A stretch of DNA of 64,000 nt. Source: Leptolinea sp964420995. Its GTDB lineage: Bacteria > Chloroflexota > Anaerolineae > Anaerolineales > Anaerolineaceae. Under the pieces are notes generated by a model. That model was given only the letters and a program-made list of their open reading frames with translations, did no database searches and was not told the DNA's origin. The position numbers and the translations under genes are program-made. This document shows positions 54,751 to 63,830 of this stretch, piece after piece. Position 1 is the first letter of the stretch; every line of letters starts with the position of its first letter. The stretch spans positions 1 through 64,000 of the forward strand of contig CAYQUX010000010.1 of assembly GCA_964420995.1 (NCBI GenBank), in the 5' to 3' direction.

Positions 54751-55803
54751 ATGAAAGAACCATTAAAAGTATTAGTTACTATGACGTTGTCCGAAACTCA
54801 ATTGTCACGTCTCAGTGAAAAATGCCATATTATTCAAGCAGGCTGGGGCTCAACTGGTTATCGATTAAGCGAAGAAGAATTATGCAATCGTATATGTGAT
54901 GTTGATATTTTACTGGTAGGTTATGAAAAGGTCACAAACCTAGTGATAGAGTCTGCTTCTAACTTAAAACTCATCGGTGTAGCACGCGCAAACCCTGCCA
55001 ATATTGAAATGGCAACCGCAAATGCACGGAAAATTCCCGTCCTTCATACTCCGGGGAGGAATGCGATTGCGGCTGCCGAGTTTACTATCGGGTTGATACT
55101 TTCACAATCTCGACATATATCCAAAGGCGAAAGACTACTAAGGTCTGGTAAATATCTCGCCAAACCCAGGACAGATTTGTATGAAGAAAATCCTGAAGAA
55201 GATGTCATTTGGGATATCGATGGAGATTCACCCTACACAAACCTAAAAGGCGTAGAGTTATATGGAAAAACACTGGGACTGATTGGTTTTGGTAATGTTG
55301 CTTCTCGCGTTGCCCAACTTGCGATTGCATTTGGCATGAATGTGATCTGTTACACTCCCCACTGTGATGAAGAACGCGCCAGAAATCAAGGCGTTACAAT
55401 CGTACCCCTGAAGCGGTTATTTTCGGAATCGGATTTTATTTCTGTGCATTGTAGCGTAACCCCGGATACAAAAGCAATTTTGGACGCTGAAGCTTTCTCA
55501 CTCATGAAAAACACTGCTTATATTATCAACACATCTCGCGCGACCATGATTGATCAGAAAGCATTCCTTTATGCCTTGGAAGTAGGGCAAATTCGTGGCG
55601 CAGCACTTGATGTTTACTGGTATGAACCGCTTCCTGAAAATCATCCATTGCTGAAGTTGGAAAACGTTACTTTAACTCCCCACATTGCTGGTGCTACCCA
55701 CGAAGTTCCAGAAAGACATTCCCTTATGCTGATTGACGATGTCATCGATTGGATGGAAGGGCGCACACCCAGGAATGTTTTCAATAAAATGTACATAAAA
55801 TAA
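54751..55803 (+). CDS. D-isomer specific 2-hydroxyacid dehydrogenase
   Basis: 350 residues with the NAD-binding LGLIGFGNVASRVAQLA (GFGNVA near 179-184) and catalytic R263 (NTSRA), E292 (WYEPLP) and H311 (TPHIAG), all present. The family includes 3-phosphoglycerate, lactate and glyoxylate reductases. Here it may reduce or oxidise the aldehyde-derived acid from sugar breakdown. The ATG follows TTAAGGACCTT. It is the last gene before the fourth tRNA 3' copy. Confidence 0.85.
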   Translation: MKEPLKVLVTMTLSETQLSRLSEKCHIIQAGWGSTGYRLSEEELCNRICDVDILLVGYEKVTNLVIESASNLKLIGVARANPANIEMATANARKIPVLHTPGRNAIAAAEFTIGLILSQSRHISKGERLLRSGKYLAKPRTDLYEENPEEDVIWDIDGDSPYTNLKGVELYGKTLGLIGFGNVASRVAQLAIAFGMNVICYTPHCDEERARNQGVTIVPLKRLFSESDFISVHCSVTPDTKAILDAEAFSLMKNTAYIINTSRATMIDQKAFLYALEVGQIRGAALDVYWYEPLPENHPLLKLENVTLTPHIAGATHEVPERHSLMLIDDVIDWMEGRTPRNVFNKMYIK

Positions 55804-56018
55804 ATATAGCCAATCATTGTAACAATACAGAATAATTCGAATCTGAAAAATTCATTCCGGCTGTTAACTTATGGATGCAACCGGGGTGCAACAAAAAAAA
55901 TATTGAATATAAAAACAAATCAACCTAAGCGATCGCGATATATTGGCTTAATGCAACCATATAACACCACGTATATTCAAGAAAAAAATAACAAGATGAT
56001 ATAGATCATTTGACCTGA

Positions 56019-56062
56019 TGGAATGCAAGAAGTCTGAAGTTCAAATCCTCTCGCCCCAACCA
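56019..56062 (+). repeat. tRNA 3'-end copy 4 (most degenerate)
   Basis: The 44-base tRNA 3' unit with several changes (TGGAATGCAAG, AAGTCTGAAG, CCCCAACCA), which break the T-arm pairing. It still aligns end to end with copy 1 and keeps the terminator at the same distance, so it is probably the oldest copy. Confidence 0.7.
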
Positions 56063-56073
56063 GAAGAAATAGT

Positions 56074-56101
56074 AAAAATCCCTCGTTTTGAGGGATTTTT
56101 T
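56074..56101. terminator. Terminator following tRNA 3' copy 4
   Basis: AAAAATCCCTC and GAGGGATTTTTT form a stem with A and T flanks, so it can end transcription in both directions; the converging kinase gene ends 100 bases to the right. Confidence 0.8.
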
Positions 56102-56200
56102 CATTTCCACCAAAGCCAATCCTTCCTTATTATTTCAGGAATTGAAGAAGATCGTTTTTTGTGGAATTGTCTTTTTCTCTAGACCAATTGAAACTGATAC

Positions 56201-58195
56201 TCAATACTCGAACCTGATATTGTCAAAATATACCAGGAAACTTTCAGCGTCCGATTCGCTCTTAACACACAACTTTGACATGACCATCAAACCCAGTTTA
56301 ACATCATGTTTTCCCGAGAATTTGCCATCTAATAAAATTTTCTGGTTTAGCTTTTCCCCAAATGAATTTTCAGGAAGGGTAAATACCGGCGAACCATCAA
56401 CGAAAACGACAGCCCGGGGTTTTGAGTTATCACCATGGGACGAACCTGAATAAATTGCCGGGCGGATATGCAAATCGAATAAAATGGATTTTACATTCGT
56501 CAGGTCTATTGATTGATTTATTGTGGTACGCATTCCGGGGGTAAAACAATAATCAAAATTTCTATCACCGGTCAAAGAAAGTTGATAACTCTGCTCTCCC
56601 AGGCTTGCCCAACTCCTGGATAGCTGCCCCTGAATATGGTAATCGCCAACTTTCAACTCCCAACCATCCCCATTTTCAAATGAGGCATCACGGATAATGG
56701 TTTCAGGTATCTGTTTGGCTGGCGCCGTGCTGTCAGCTATTTTCACGGTTTCAGTTATTGTTGGTCCGGGGGCTTGCGTTATCGCCTGCACGATTTCAGT
56801 GGCAATTTTTTCTGGTTGTATCAATTCCGCCGTGGAAAGCATGGCAGTCTGGGAATGTAGTGTCCGCATGGTCGGCGTATTTTGAATCGTTGGCAGAACA
56901 ACCGGCACATTTGTCGTGGGTTCCAAAACATCGGGTTTCTCAGGTTTGATTAGTGTGATCGGCAAAGCTAAAGCCGCAACAACTACCGGAATAATCACCC
57001 ACCAAAACTTCTTCCAACCTGAATTGGAAGTGGTTCGCGGCAATGATTCATCCACGATTGCCGGACTTGATGAAGCCCCCTCCAATTTCGGAGAAGCAAC
57101 CGCTTCCGCGACCACTTCCTCTACTGGAAGGTTATCTTTTTGATTCTTTTGGATTTCAACAGTTTCCCGAGGTTGGGTTTTTTGATCTTCTGGAGATATT
57201 GAAATATCTGCTGGCATAACGCCTGGATTTGTTGAGCGCTGAGTGACTTGTCGTATGCCACTTTCCCTTGAAAGTTCTTCGTTTTTTAGTCTTTCCCACT
57301 CATCCAATTCACGGCGTTTTTTGGCCTGTGCTTCCCGTTGCGCCAGTTCTTCGGCAATAAATTCCCTGTGTAACTCATTGGCAGCTTCCCTGCCATCTCT
57401 GGGGCGGTCATTAGGGAATTCTGATAGCATTCTGGCAACCAGATCATTTAGTGAAGGTTTCACGCCGGGTATCAAATCACTTACCCGCGTTCGAGGGCGT
57501 AAATTTGAATAAACGTGACCGGTTAACATTTCAAAGAGGATTAAACCCAACGCATAAATATCAGATGAGGGGGATAATCTTTCAGATGAAAGTCGCTGTT
57601 CCGGACTCATATAACCGGGCGTGCCGGGATGTTGATTGGGATTGGCAAATGGCGAACGTAAACTTGGTCCACTGGAAATTTGGGACTGCCCGTAATCCGC
57701 TATTTTTGCCTGATCATATTGATCAAATAGAATGTTCTTAGGGATAAGATTTCTATGAACAATGCCCAGATCATGCAATCTTGTCAAGCCGGTAGCGATC
57801 TCCATGGCAATTTTGATCGCTTTTTCTCTTTCCATGCGAACGCTCTTATTCAAGCACATTTGCAGCCGGTCATTCAAACTGCCACCCGGAGCGTATTCCA
57901 TTTCAAGCATAACAATGGTCTCAGATTCTATAAATTCAAATACCTGAACGATATATGGATTTGTTGCCGGGCTATGTAATTGAACACTTAATTGTGTTTC
58001 CAATTTATATTTCGAAATAAGACAGGACAACTTTAAAGTCCCCAATCCTGCCTCATTTTTCGGAATGACTTTTAGTAATCTTTCCGCCTTCTGGTCGTTT
58101 CGGACCACCCGGTACATTTCTTGAGAGTCTGTTTTTCCCAGAAATGAAATGATGCGATATTTGTCTGCGATTATGCTGCCAGTCTCATATAACAT
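56201..58195 (-). CDS. Membrane-anchored serine/threonine kinase homologue, probable pseudokinase
   Basis: 664 residues: kinase domain (1-280), charged linker with a coiled-coil-like stretch (280-310), disordered region, a transmembrane helix near 398-416, a Thr-rich stalk and an extracellular C-terminal beta domain (about 495-664: RDASFENGDGWEL ... VYFDNIRFEY). The fold is that of bacterial PknB-type receptor kinases (SPEQ, SSDIYALGLILFEMLTG). The catalytic loop reads HRNLIPKN (147-154) instead of HRDLKPxN and the Gly-rich loop is degraded (LGKTDSQEMY), while the VAIK Lys (K42) and the metal Asp (DYG, 167) remain. It is therefore probably inactive and acts as a sensor or scaffold. Confidence 0.85.
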   Translation of the reverse strand: MLYETGSIIADKYRIISFLGKTDSQEMYRVVRNDQKAERLLKVIPKNEAGLGTLKLSCLISKYKLETQLSVQLHSPATNPYIVQVFEFIESETIVMLEMEYAPGGSLNDRLQMCLNKSVRMEREKAIKIAMEIATGLTRLHDLGIVHRNLIPKNILFDQYDQAKIADYGQSQISSGPSLRSPFANPNQHPGTPGYMSPEQRLSSERLSPSSDIYALGLILFEMLTGHVYSNLRPRTRVSDLIPGVKPSLNDLVARMLSEFPNDRPRDGREAANELHREFIAEELAQREAQAKKRRELDEWERLKNEELSRESGIRQVTQRSTNPGVMPADISISPEDQKTQPRETVEIQKNQKDNLPVEEVVAEAVASPKLEGASSSPAIVDESLPRTTSNSGWKKFWWVIIPVVVAALALPITLIKPEKPDVLEPTTNVPVVLPTIQNTPTMRTLHSQTAMLSTAELIQPEKIATEIVQAITQAPGPTITETVKIADSTAPAKQIPETIIRDASFENGDGWELKVGDYHIQGQLSRSWASLGEQSYQLSLTGDRNFDYCFTPGMRTTINQSIDLTNVKSILFDLHIRPAIYSGSSHGDNSKPRAVVFVDGSPVFTLPENSFGEKLNQKILLDGKFSGKHDVKLGLMVMSKLCVKSESDAESFLVYFDNIRFEY

Positions 58196-58385
58196 TGTTT
58201 AGACTTTATGGATTGAAAAAAGGATGGTTTGGTAAGTGTCTACAAAAATTATATTATCAGATAAGTATTTTCGGTAGGAATTTCCATATTGATTATATGA
58301 GGCAAACTTTTTATTTATTGTTTACGTAATTTGTCCTATTTGTTTGTATTATTAATCATGCAGGAAAAATTATTTGGAGGCTCAA

Positions 58386-58793
58386 ATGGCATATATTGAT
58401 TGGAATGATTCATTCAGTGTTGGAATTAAAGAGATGGATAATCAGCACAAGAAACTTATTGAATTGATCAATCAACTTCATGAGGCTATGCGAGTTGGTC
58501 AGGGAAGTTCAACTGTTTCCAGTGTGATATCTGACCTCGCAGACTATACCGTTTATCATTTTCAGGCGGAAGAAAAGCTGCTTCAAACACATAATTTTCC
58601 AGGGTATCTGGTTCAACTAAAATCGCACAAGGGTTTTGTAGAAAAAGTTCAGGAATTTCAGGCAAATCTTACTTCCAGGAAACTTTCAATGAGTATTGAA
58701 GTAATCCAGTTTCTGAAAGATTGGCTTATAGAACATATTCAAGGGCAGGATATGAAATATGGGAAATTCCTCAATGAAAAAGGGGTTCAATGA
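58386..58793 (+). CDS. Bacteriohemerythrin
   Basis: 135 residues forming a four-helix bundle with a di-iron site: H21, H58, E62, H81, H117 and D122 fall in the expected pattern (DNQHKKL, YHFQAEE, SHKGF, HIQGQDMKYG). Binds oxygen, likely to protect or supply oxygen-sensitive enzymes in an anaerobe. ATG 58386 follows TTGGAGGCTCAA. It converges on, and overlaps by 7 bases, the next gene. Confidence 0.92.
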   Translation: MAYIDWNDSFSVGIKEMDNQHKKLIELINQLHEAMRVGQGSSTVSSVISDLADYTVYHFQAEEKLLQTHNFPGYLVQLKSHKGFVEKVQEFQANLTSRKLSMSIEVIQFLKDWLIEHIQGQDMKYGKFLNEKGVQ

Positions 58794-59386
58794 CTTTTTC
58801 CGAATCTGAGGCCGGAAACCCTGGCAAACATCAAAACGGCGGAGAGTAACAATAAGATACAGCCGGCTGTCCAAATGATCCAGCCAAGTATCTGATCAGC
58901 CCATAATAAGCCTGTCTGTCCGAGGAGGTAATTCCAATCATGAATGGGGTTGGATCCTCCAAAGAGTACCCCGGGTGAAAATAATTCCAATGTTTGGGTT
59001 CTGGCATCCCGTACATATATACTGATCTGAATTAAATTCTCCCCCAACCATGAAGAAAACAAAGCAATCAAAAAGCTTTGTTTTCTTTTCATAACCAATA
59101 GAAGACAAACGAAAGGTAAAAATATCTGCGCCAGAGTTCCACCCAGTACCCCTATGAATTTTCCAAGAAAACCGGCAACGATATGGCCCATCTCATGAGA
59201 AATAAAGTCAACCAGTGTAAACGCATAATAAATCAGATTAAAAAATGGAATGCTAATCCTGGGAAATATAACCTGAACTCCAAAAAGCAGGAAACCAATT
59301 CCCGCGATTGAAAAAAGGATAAACCGCACAGATGAGAATCCAGCACCAGGCTGTCTGTGCGTTACTTTCCAATTCAAACTGTCCAA
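58787..59386 (-). CDS. Integral membrane metallopeptidase-like protein (HExxH)
   Basis: 199 residues, about five helices. FISHEMGHIVAGFLGKF (H64, E65, H68) is an HExGH zinc motif inside a hydrophobic segment, as in M50 site-2-protease-like proteins. The start codon appears to be TTG. It overlaps the lysozyme gene upstream by 13 bases, so the two are co-transcribed. Role unknown; peptidase activity is inferred from the motif. Confidence 0.6.
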   Translation of the reverse strand: MDSLNWKVTHRQPGAGFSSVRFILFSIAGIGFLLFGVQVIFPRISIPFFNLIYYAFTLVDFISHEMGHIVAGFLGKFIGVLGGTLAQIFLPFVCLLLVMKRKQSFLIALFSSWLGENLIQISIYVRDARTQTLELFSPGVLFGGSNPIHDWNYLLGQTGLLWADQILGWIIWTAGCILLLLSAVLMFARVSGLRFGKSH

Positions 59387-60186
59387 CCGCGATTTCTCGC
59401 CTGGGCTTCCAACTTTGCCAGACGTTCTTCAAGACTTAATGTTGTTGTTGTAGGAGTTGCGTTCGGGATTGATGTTGCACTCAGTCCAACAAATTTTCTC
59501 AAATCGCTTAGTTCGCCATTGAAATAATTAATGTCCAACAAAGTATCACACCCGGGAAGTATAAATTTATCACCAGTGAACTGCCAGAAAGCCCATTTTG
59601 TTGAACCTGTTGGTAAAGCTGGCCCGGGTATGGAAGGTTTGTGTTTATTGGTGAAATCCTGCCAGGTTGTTCTTACCGTGCTGGAATTGTAAGGATAATG
59701 CGCCAACCAGAGAGGGTATTTTGGCAACCAGCTTTGTGCTGGCTTGGCATATGTATTGATAAATGAAGCTCTTGTGTACACAACGAGTGGCACATTGGTC
59801 TTTTTCGCGCAGGTTTCTACGACAACTTTCCCATTCTGGCTAATTACTGTCGGAGACACAATTTTTGTCACCCGTCCATTACTCCATTCTTTCCAATCAC
59901 CCCATTGTTGTTCCACATCGAATGAAAGCATTTTAAACGGGAGACCTGCAATGGCATTTAGAAAATACAAAGCCTGAGATTCAGAATTAACAGTCGGATC
60001 ACACCAGTGATAAAAACCAATGATCAACCCGGCTTTACTGGCACCCTCTGCATGCTTGACCATCATCTGGTCGGTCATGTAATTTCCCTGCGTGGCTTTG
60101 ATAAAAACGAATTCCACTCCATTTGATTTTAAGAGCGGCCAATCCACTTTTGATTGCCACCTGCTGACATCAATTCCCAGTATCAT
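59374..60186 (-). CDS. GH25-family lysozyme (1,4-beta-N-acetylmuramidase)
   Basis: 270 residues: MILGIDVSRWQSKVDWPLL, FVFIKATQGNYMTD, IGFYHWCDP and LSFDVEQQWGDW with acidic catalytic residues define GH25. No signal peptide at this start, which follows AAGGAGATAATCTGC; longer in-frame starts run into the divergent gene. The C-terminus ends in a short coiled helix (SLEERLAKLEAQARNRG). It may be a wall-remodelling enzyme or an old prophage lysin. Confidence 0.88.
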   Translation of the reverse strand: MILGIDVSRWQSKVDWPLLKSNGVEFVFIKATQGNYMTDQMMVKHAEGASKAGLIIGFYHWCDPTVNSESQALYFLNAIAGLPFKMLSFDVEQQWGDWKEWSNGRVTKIVSPTVISQNGKVVVETCAKKTNVPLVVYTRASFINTYAKPAQSWLPKYPLWLAHYPYNSSTVRTTWQDFTNKHKPSIPGPALPTGSTKWAFWQFTGDKFILPGCDTLLDINYFNGELSDLRKFVGLSATSIPNATPTTTTLSLEERLAKLEAQARNRGWTV

Positions 60187-60286
60187 GCAGATTATCTCCT
60201 TACATAGTTCTGGGATTGAATGTTGCAAAACATGTGCCACTACAAAATCTTTTATATTCGGACAACATTGGTATAATAATATTTCA

Positions 60287-61330
60287 ATGAAAACTAGGAT
60301 TTCCCGACGCGACTTTCTTCGACTTTCTTTGATGGGATTAAGCAGCCTTGCCTTCCGTCCATATTTTGGATCTGTGGAAGATCTTGACGGTGGTGAAATT
60401 GCCCGCGTGGCTATAAAATCTGTATCCATTTACAGTCGACCATCTGACAAAAGTATCATACTCTATCAACGTTTTCGAGATGAGTTGATCAATATCTACG
60501 AAACTGTTGTTTCAGATGAAGGTCCCGAATACAATCCCGTATGGTATCGGGTCTGGCGCGGTTATGTTCACAGCGCGCATCTTCAGACTGTACATCTGAA
60601 TCTGAATCCAGTCCTTGAAAAAGCGCCCGAAACACGTCAAATTGCTGAAGTAACGGTACCGTTTACAGAGGCATCCATTTATAACCGACTCACTGGTTGG
60701 CGTACTCTTTACAGGCTCTATTATGGATCCACACACTGGATCACCGGCATTGAAAAAGGCCCGGATGGAAGCACCTGGTACAGGGTGAATGATGAATTAA
60801 TCGACATGGATTACCACATCCCTGCTGAACACCTTCGTCCAATCCCCGCGGAAGAGCTCACTCCCATTTCTCCGCATGTCAACCCCGCTTTGAAACGAAT
60901 TGAGATTTCACTGTCACGCCAGACATTGACCGCCTTTGAAGGTGACAAGGTCGTGCTTGATACAAAGATATCAACCGGACTTCCCGATTCCCATGTCTAT
61001 GAAGACGGTAAGGTGTCCACCAATACCCCATCCGGAGAATTCACAATTCAAGGGAAAATGGCGTCCAAGCACATGGGCAGCGGAGAGCTTCTTTACGATC
61101 TGGATGCCTATATACTTCCTGGTGTACCCTGGTGCTGCTTCTTTGAACCGGTCACCGGTGTGGCCACGCATGGAACCTACTGGCATACCAACTGGGGTAC
61201 GCCCATGAGTCATGGCTGCGTGAACATGGTCACGGAAGAAGCCAAGTGGCTTTTCCGCTGGACTACACCGGTAACACCGGTGGATGCAATCAATAAAGTC
61301 GGTCGGGGAACCCGGGTAATCGTAAAGTAA
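60287..61330 (+). CDS. Tat-exported L,D-transpeptidase (YkuD)
   Basis: 347 residues with a twin-arginine signal (ISRRDFLRLSLMGLSSLAF), a middle region that may hold SH3-like repeats (residues 40-200) and the YkuD catalytic site near 295-313: HGTYWH followed by MSHGCVNM with the nucleophilic Cys. It forms 3-3 cross-links in peptidoglycan. ATG 60287 has no ribosome site; TATAAT at 60272-60277 is 9 bases upstream, so the message is nearly leaderless. Confidence 0.9.
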   Translation: MKTRISRRDFLRLSLMGLSSLAFRPYFGSVEDLDGGEIARVAIKSVSIYSRPSDKSIILYQRFRDELINIYETVVSDEGPEYNPVWYRVWRGYVHSAHLQTVHLNLNPVLEKAPETRQIAEVTVPFTEASIYNRLTGWRTLYRLYYGSTHWITGIEKGPDGSTWYRVNDELIDMDYHIPAEHLRPIPAEELTPISPHVNPALKRIEISLSRQTLTAFEGDKVVLDTKISTGLPDSHVYEDGKVSTNTPSGEFTIQGKMASKHMGSGELLYDLDAYILPGVPWCCFFEPVTGVATHGTYWHTNWGTPMSHGCVNMVTEEAKWLFRWTTPVTPVDAINKVGRGTRVIVK

Positions 61331-61334
61331 TATA

Positions 61335-62537
61335 TTACGATTCAAGCGAAGAAAATTCTCTAAATACTCGATTGGCTACCAGCCAGGAACTTCTTGTCAA
61401 CCTGTATTGACCGTTTTCTGCCACCTCAATCAAACCATCTTGTATCAATTTATTCAGCCGTTTTCCGAAAACATTTTCGATGGTCAAACCGTATCGATTT
61501 TTAAAATCTACCGGTTCGATGCCTTCTTCCAGGAGACGAAATCCAACAAAAAGCCTGGTCTCCATTTCATATTCTGCAGAAATTGGCTTTAAGAATGGAT
61601 TTTCATCTTTACTGGAAAAAGCACGTTCGACTTGATGAATGTATGTATTTATCCAGGGAGGATTTTGTATTAAAAATGATTGACCGGAAGTTATACCTTT
61701 TGAAATGAATCCCACCGCCCCACATCCGAAACCATGATATGACTGAAGTCTCCAATACCGCAGGTTGTGCCGGCAGCGAAAATCCTGGCTGGTTGTACTC
61801 TGCGCCCAGTTGGAAATCTCATAATGTTCAAATCCTGATCTGTCGAGTTCCTCGCATGTCCAATCATATTGATCGGCTGCAACATCCTCATCAGGCTCAA
61901 CGAGAATTCCGTTTTTGATTCTCTTTTCAAGCGGCGTACCTTCTTCCACGATCAGACTATAGACAGAAAGGTGTTGTGGGGATAAATCCAGGGCTTTATG
62001 CAGTGAGTATTTCCAATCTTCCATTGATTGACCGGGCAGACCAAAAATCAGGTCAAGGTTGATGTTACCGAATCCAGCGGCTCTTGCCCATGTTAGCGCT
62101 CTTTCGATATCACCAGGCAGGTGAGATCGATCCAACAGTTCCAATTCACTCTCTCTGGCTGATTGCATTCCAAAGCTGATGCGGTTGAATCCTATCTCCC
62201 TAAATTCTGCCAGACTCGCCTCAGTTACTGTCCCCGGATTCGCTTCAAGCGTTATTTCAGCCTCTACATCAACCAAAAAATACTTGAATATTTCTGAGAA
62301 GAGTTTTTTATATTCGTCAGCAGGCACAAGAGACGGTGTTCCTCCCCCAAAATAGATTGTGTCAACCTGTTCTCCTTTTCCGAATAACATCACCTGTTTT
62401 TCTAGAGCATGAAAATAGTCAGGGATAAGTCGGTTAAAGCCGGCAAAGGTCACGAAATCACAATACCCACATCGCCGGTTGCAGAATGGAATGTGAAAAT
62501 ACAGCCCTGTATCCATACATGAAATTGTATCAGCCAT
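61335..62537 (-). CDS. hemW: Radical SAM protein HemW (heme chaperone)
   Basis: About 400 residues. LYFHIPFCNRRCGYCDF contains the 4Fe-4S CxxxCxxC cluster site, then DTIYFGGGTPSLV, RISFGMQSARESELELL and a C-terminal winged-helix part. Once annotated as coproporphyrinogen oxidase; HemW proteins are heme carriers. The start could be ATG 62537 or ATG 62516 (which gives MDTGLYFHIPFC); neither has a ribosome site. Divergent from the LysM gene. Confidence 0.9.
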   Translation of the reverse strand: MADTISCMDTGLYFHIPFCNRRCGYCDFVTFAGFNRLIPDYFHALEKQVMLFGKGEQVDTIYFGGGTPSLVPADEYKKLFSEIFKYFLVDVEAEITLEANPGTVTEASLAEFREIGFNRISFGMQSARESELELLDRSHLPGDIERALTWARAAGFGNINLDLIFGLPGQSMEDWKYSLHKALDLSPQHLSVYSLIVEEGTPLEKRIKNGILVEPDEDVAADQYDWTCEELDRSGFEHYEISNWAQSTTSQDFRCRHNLRYWRLQSYHGFGCGAVGFISKGITSGQSFLIQNPPWINTYIHQVERAFSSKDENPFLKPISAEYEMETRLFVGFRLLEEGIEPVDFKNRYGLTIENVFGKRLNKLIQDGLIEVAENGQYRLTRSSWLVANRVFREFSSLES

Positions 62538-62587
62538 GGTGATGGTATAAGAAGGAGTGACAAAAATATCCATCAATACCGCTATGG

Positions 62588-62593
62588 TATAAT
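62588..62593 (+). promoter_or_regulatory. Extended -10 element upstream of the LysM gene
   Basis: TGGTATAAT (TATAAT at 62588-62593 with TGn before it) lies 37 bases before the LysM gene start. No good -35 was seen. Confidence 0.45.
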
Positions 62594-62629
62594 CCGATTT
62601 TCCGGATAATTCCCCCGGCCCTTGAAAAA

Positions 62630-63790
62630 ATGAATCCACAATCAACTTCCACCTCACGTATTTGCCCCACATGTGGTACCAAGCTCAGTGAGAATGCCAC
62701 GCGGTGCCAGGTATGCGGCCGTAACCTGATCCCGGGAGATGCCAAATCATCCAATCGCCCCATCCAGGGTTCAAGACTGCCTGAAATTCGACTGTCATTA
62801 CCGATCGCCATTGGTGTGATCATCCTTCTTCTCGCGCTTGGCGCCGGAGTAATCTATTCCATACTAAGCGGCACCGGGCGGGTTATACAGCCTACGGTAA
62901 CCCCCACTGTAACCCATACCGCTACAATCACCCTGACTCCAATGCCCAGCGAGACTCCGACACCTCTTCCCTCATTCACACCATTGCCGCCGGTTGAATA
63001 CTCAGTAAAAGCCGGGGATAACTGCAGCATTATTGCCGCAGTATATAAAGTATCGATAAACTCTGTGATCACCTTGAATAACCTGCCGGCTGATTGTAGT
63101 AGTCTTTATATTGGGCAGAAATTACTTGTCCCCCAGCCAACGCCAACGGCTTCTCCATTGCCCTCAGCCACCATGAGCGAAGCAGATTCCACGGAACAGG
63201 CCTGCGAAAAAGTGAGCTATACAGTCGGCGAGAATGACACACTTAGTGGGATTGCCAACGCGTATCGTGTCAGTATGGATTCCATTAAGGTCTTCAATGG
63301 ATTGACAAGTGATACTGTGTATCAGGGTCAATCATTAAGCATTCCACTATGCGAAAGACTGCCAACCGCCGGTCCGACACCCACGCCAACAGCACCTCCT
63401 CCGTATGGAAGCCCCAACCTGCTGCTCCCCGCTGATGGTACATCATTTACCATTCAGAATGAAACCGTCACACTGCAATGGGCATCCATCGGTGAATTAC
63501 GCCAGAATGAAACCTACATGGTTACCGTGGTTGATGTGACGGACGGTACAAATCGCAAACTGGTGGATTATTCCACCGACACCAAGTATATCGTTCCGGT
63601 GACCTTCAGGCCTGCCGGTAACACACCGCATGTCATCCGCTGGTCAATCACCGTTGCCCGCCAGACAGGGACAACCACTGACGGTAACCCTATCTGGGAT
63701 TCCGCGGGCGCGTCCAGTTACGAACGCGTTTTCACCTGGTGGGGAGGAACACCGGAATCCACACCGGTACCACCAACTCCTGCGCAGTAA
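62630..63790 (+). CDS. Zinc-ribbon, single-TM protein with two LysM domains
   Basis: 386 residues: a CPTC/CQVC zinc ribbon (12-29), a transmembrane helix (56-79), a Thr/Pro-rich linker, LysM 1 (about 122-168, YSVKAGDNCSIIAAVYKVS), LysM 2 (about 193-240, YTVGENDTLSGIANAYRVS), another Pro/Thr linker and a beta-rich C-terminal domain. It should anchor in the membrane and bind peptidoglycan or chitin-like glycans outside. Such zinc-ribbon plus LysM proteins are frequent in Anaerolineae. Ends at a strong terminator. Confidence 0.8.
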   Translation: MNPQSTSTSRICPTCGTKLSENATRCQVCGRNLIPGDAKSSNRPIQGSRLPEIRLSLPIAIGVIILLLALGAGVIYSILSGTGRVIQPTVTPTVTHTATITLTPMPSETPTPLPSFTPLPPVEYSVKAGDNCSIIAAVYKVSINSVITLNNLPADCSSLYIGQKLLVPQPTPTASPLPSATMSEADSTEQACEKVSYTVGENDTLSGIANAYRVSMDSIKVFNGLTSDTVYQGQSLSIPLCERLPTAGPTPTPTAPPPYGSPNLLLPADGTSFTIQNETVTLQWASIGELRQNETYMVTVVDVTDGTNRKLVDYSTDTKYIVPVTFRPAGNTPHVIRWSITVARQTGTTTDGNPIWDSAGASSYERVFTWWGGTPESTPVPPTPAQ

Positions 63791-63795
63791 TTTTG

Positions 63796-63825
63796 AAAAA
63801 GAGCGGAAATTCCGCTCTTTTTTTC
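63796..63825. terminator. Bidirectional terminator between converging genes
   Basis: AAAGAGCGGA (63798-63807) pairs with TCCGCTCTTT (63811-63820), with A and T runs on the two sides. It serves the LysM gene and the minus-strand thioredoxin reductase. Confidence 0.88.
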
Positions 63826-63830
63826 TCTTC

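Larger units (their letters stand above)
44441..56062 (+). mobile_element. Sugar-locus segment between tRNA 3' copies 3 and 4
   Basis: An 11.6-kb segment bounded by same-orientation tRNA 3' ends. It holds a decayed IS256-type transposase and a complete plus-strand sugar-uptake locus, and no integrase. Confidence 0.45.
55804..56200. other. Non-coding attachment region 4
   Basis: Contains TGCAACCGGGGTGCAAC (55875-55891), identical to a 17-mer before copy 2, then AT-rich sequence, tRNA 3' copy 4 and its terminator. Beyond the terminator the next 100 bases run to the stop of the minus-strand kinase gene. No gene seen. Confidence 0.6.

Noticed and set aside
45085..55803. AI-2 (Lsr) uptake and processing system
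   Set aside because: The transporter layout and SorC-type regulator look similar, but there are no lsrF/lsrG homologues, the kinases look like XylB and RhaB types, and a FucA-type aldolase leads the operon.
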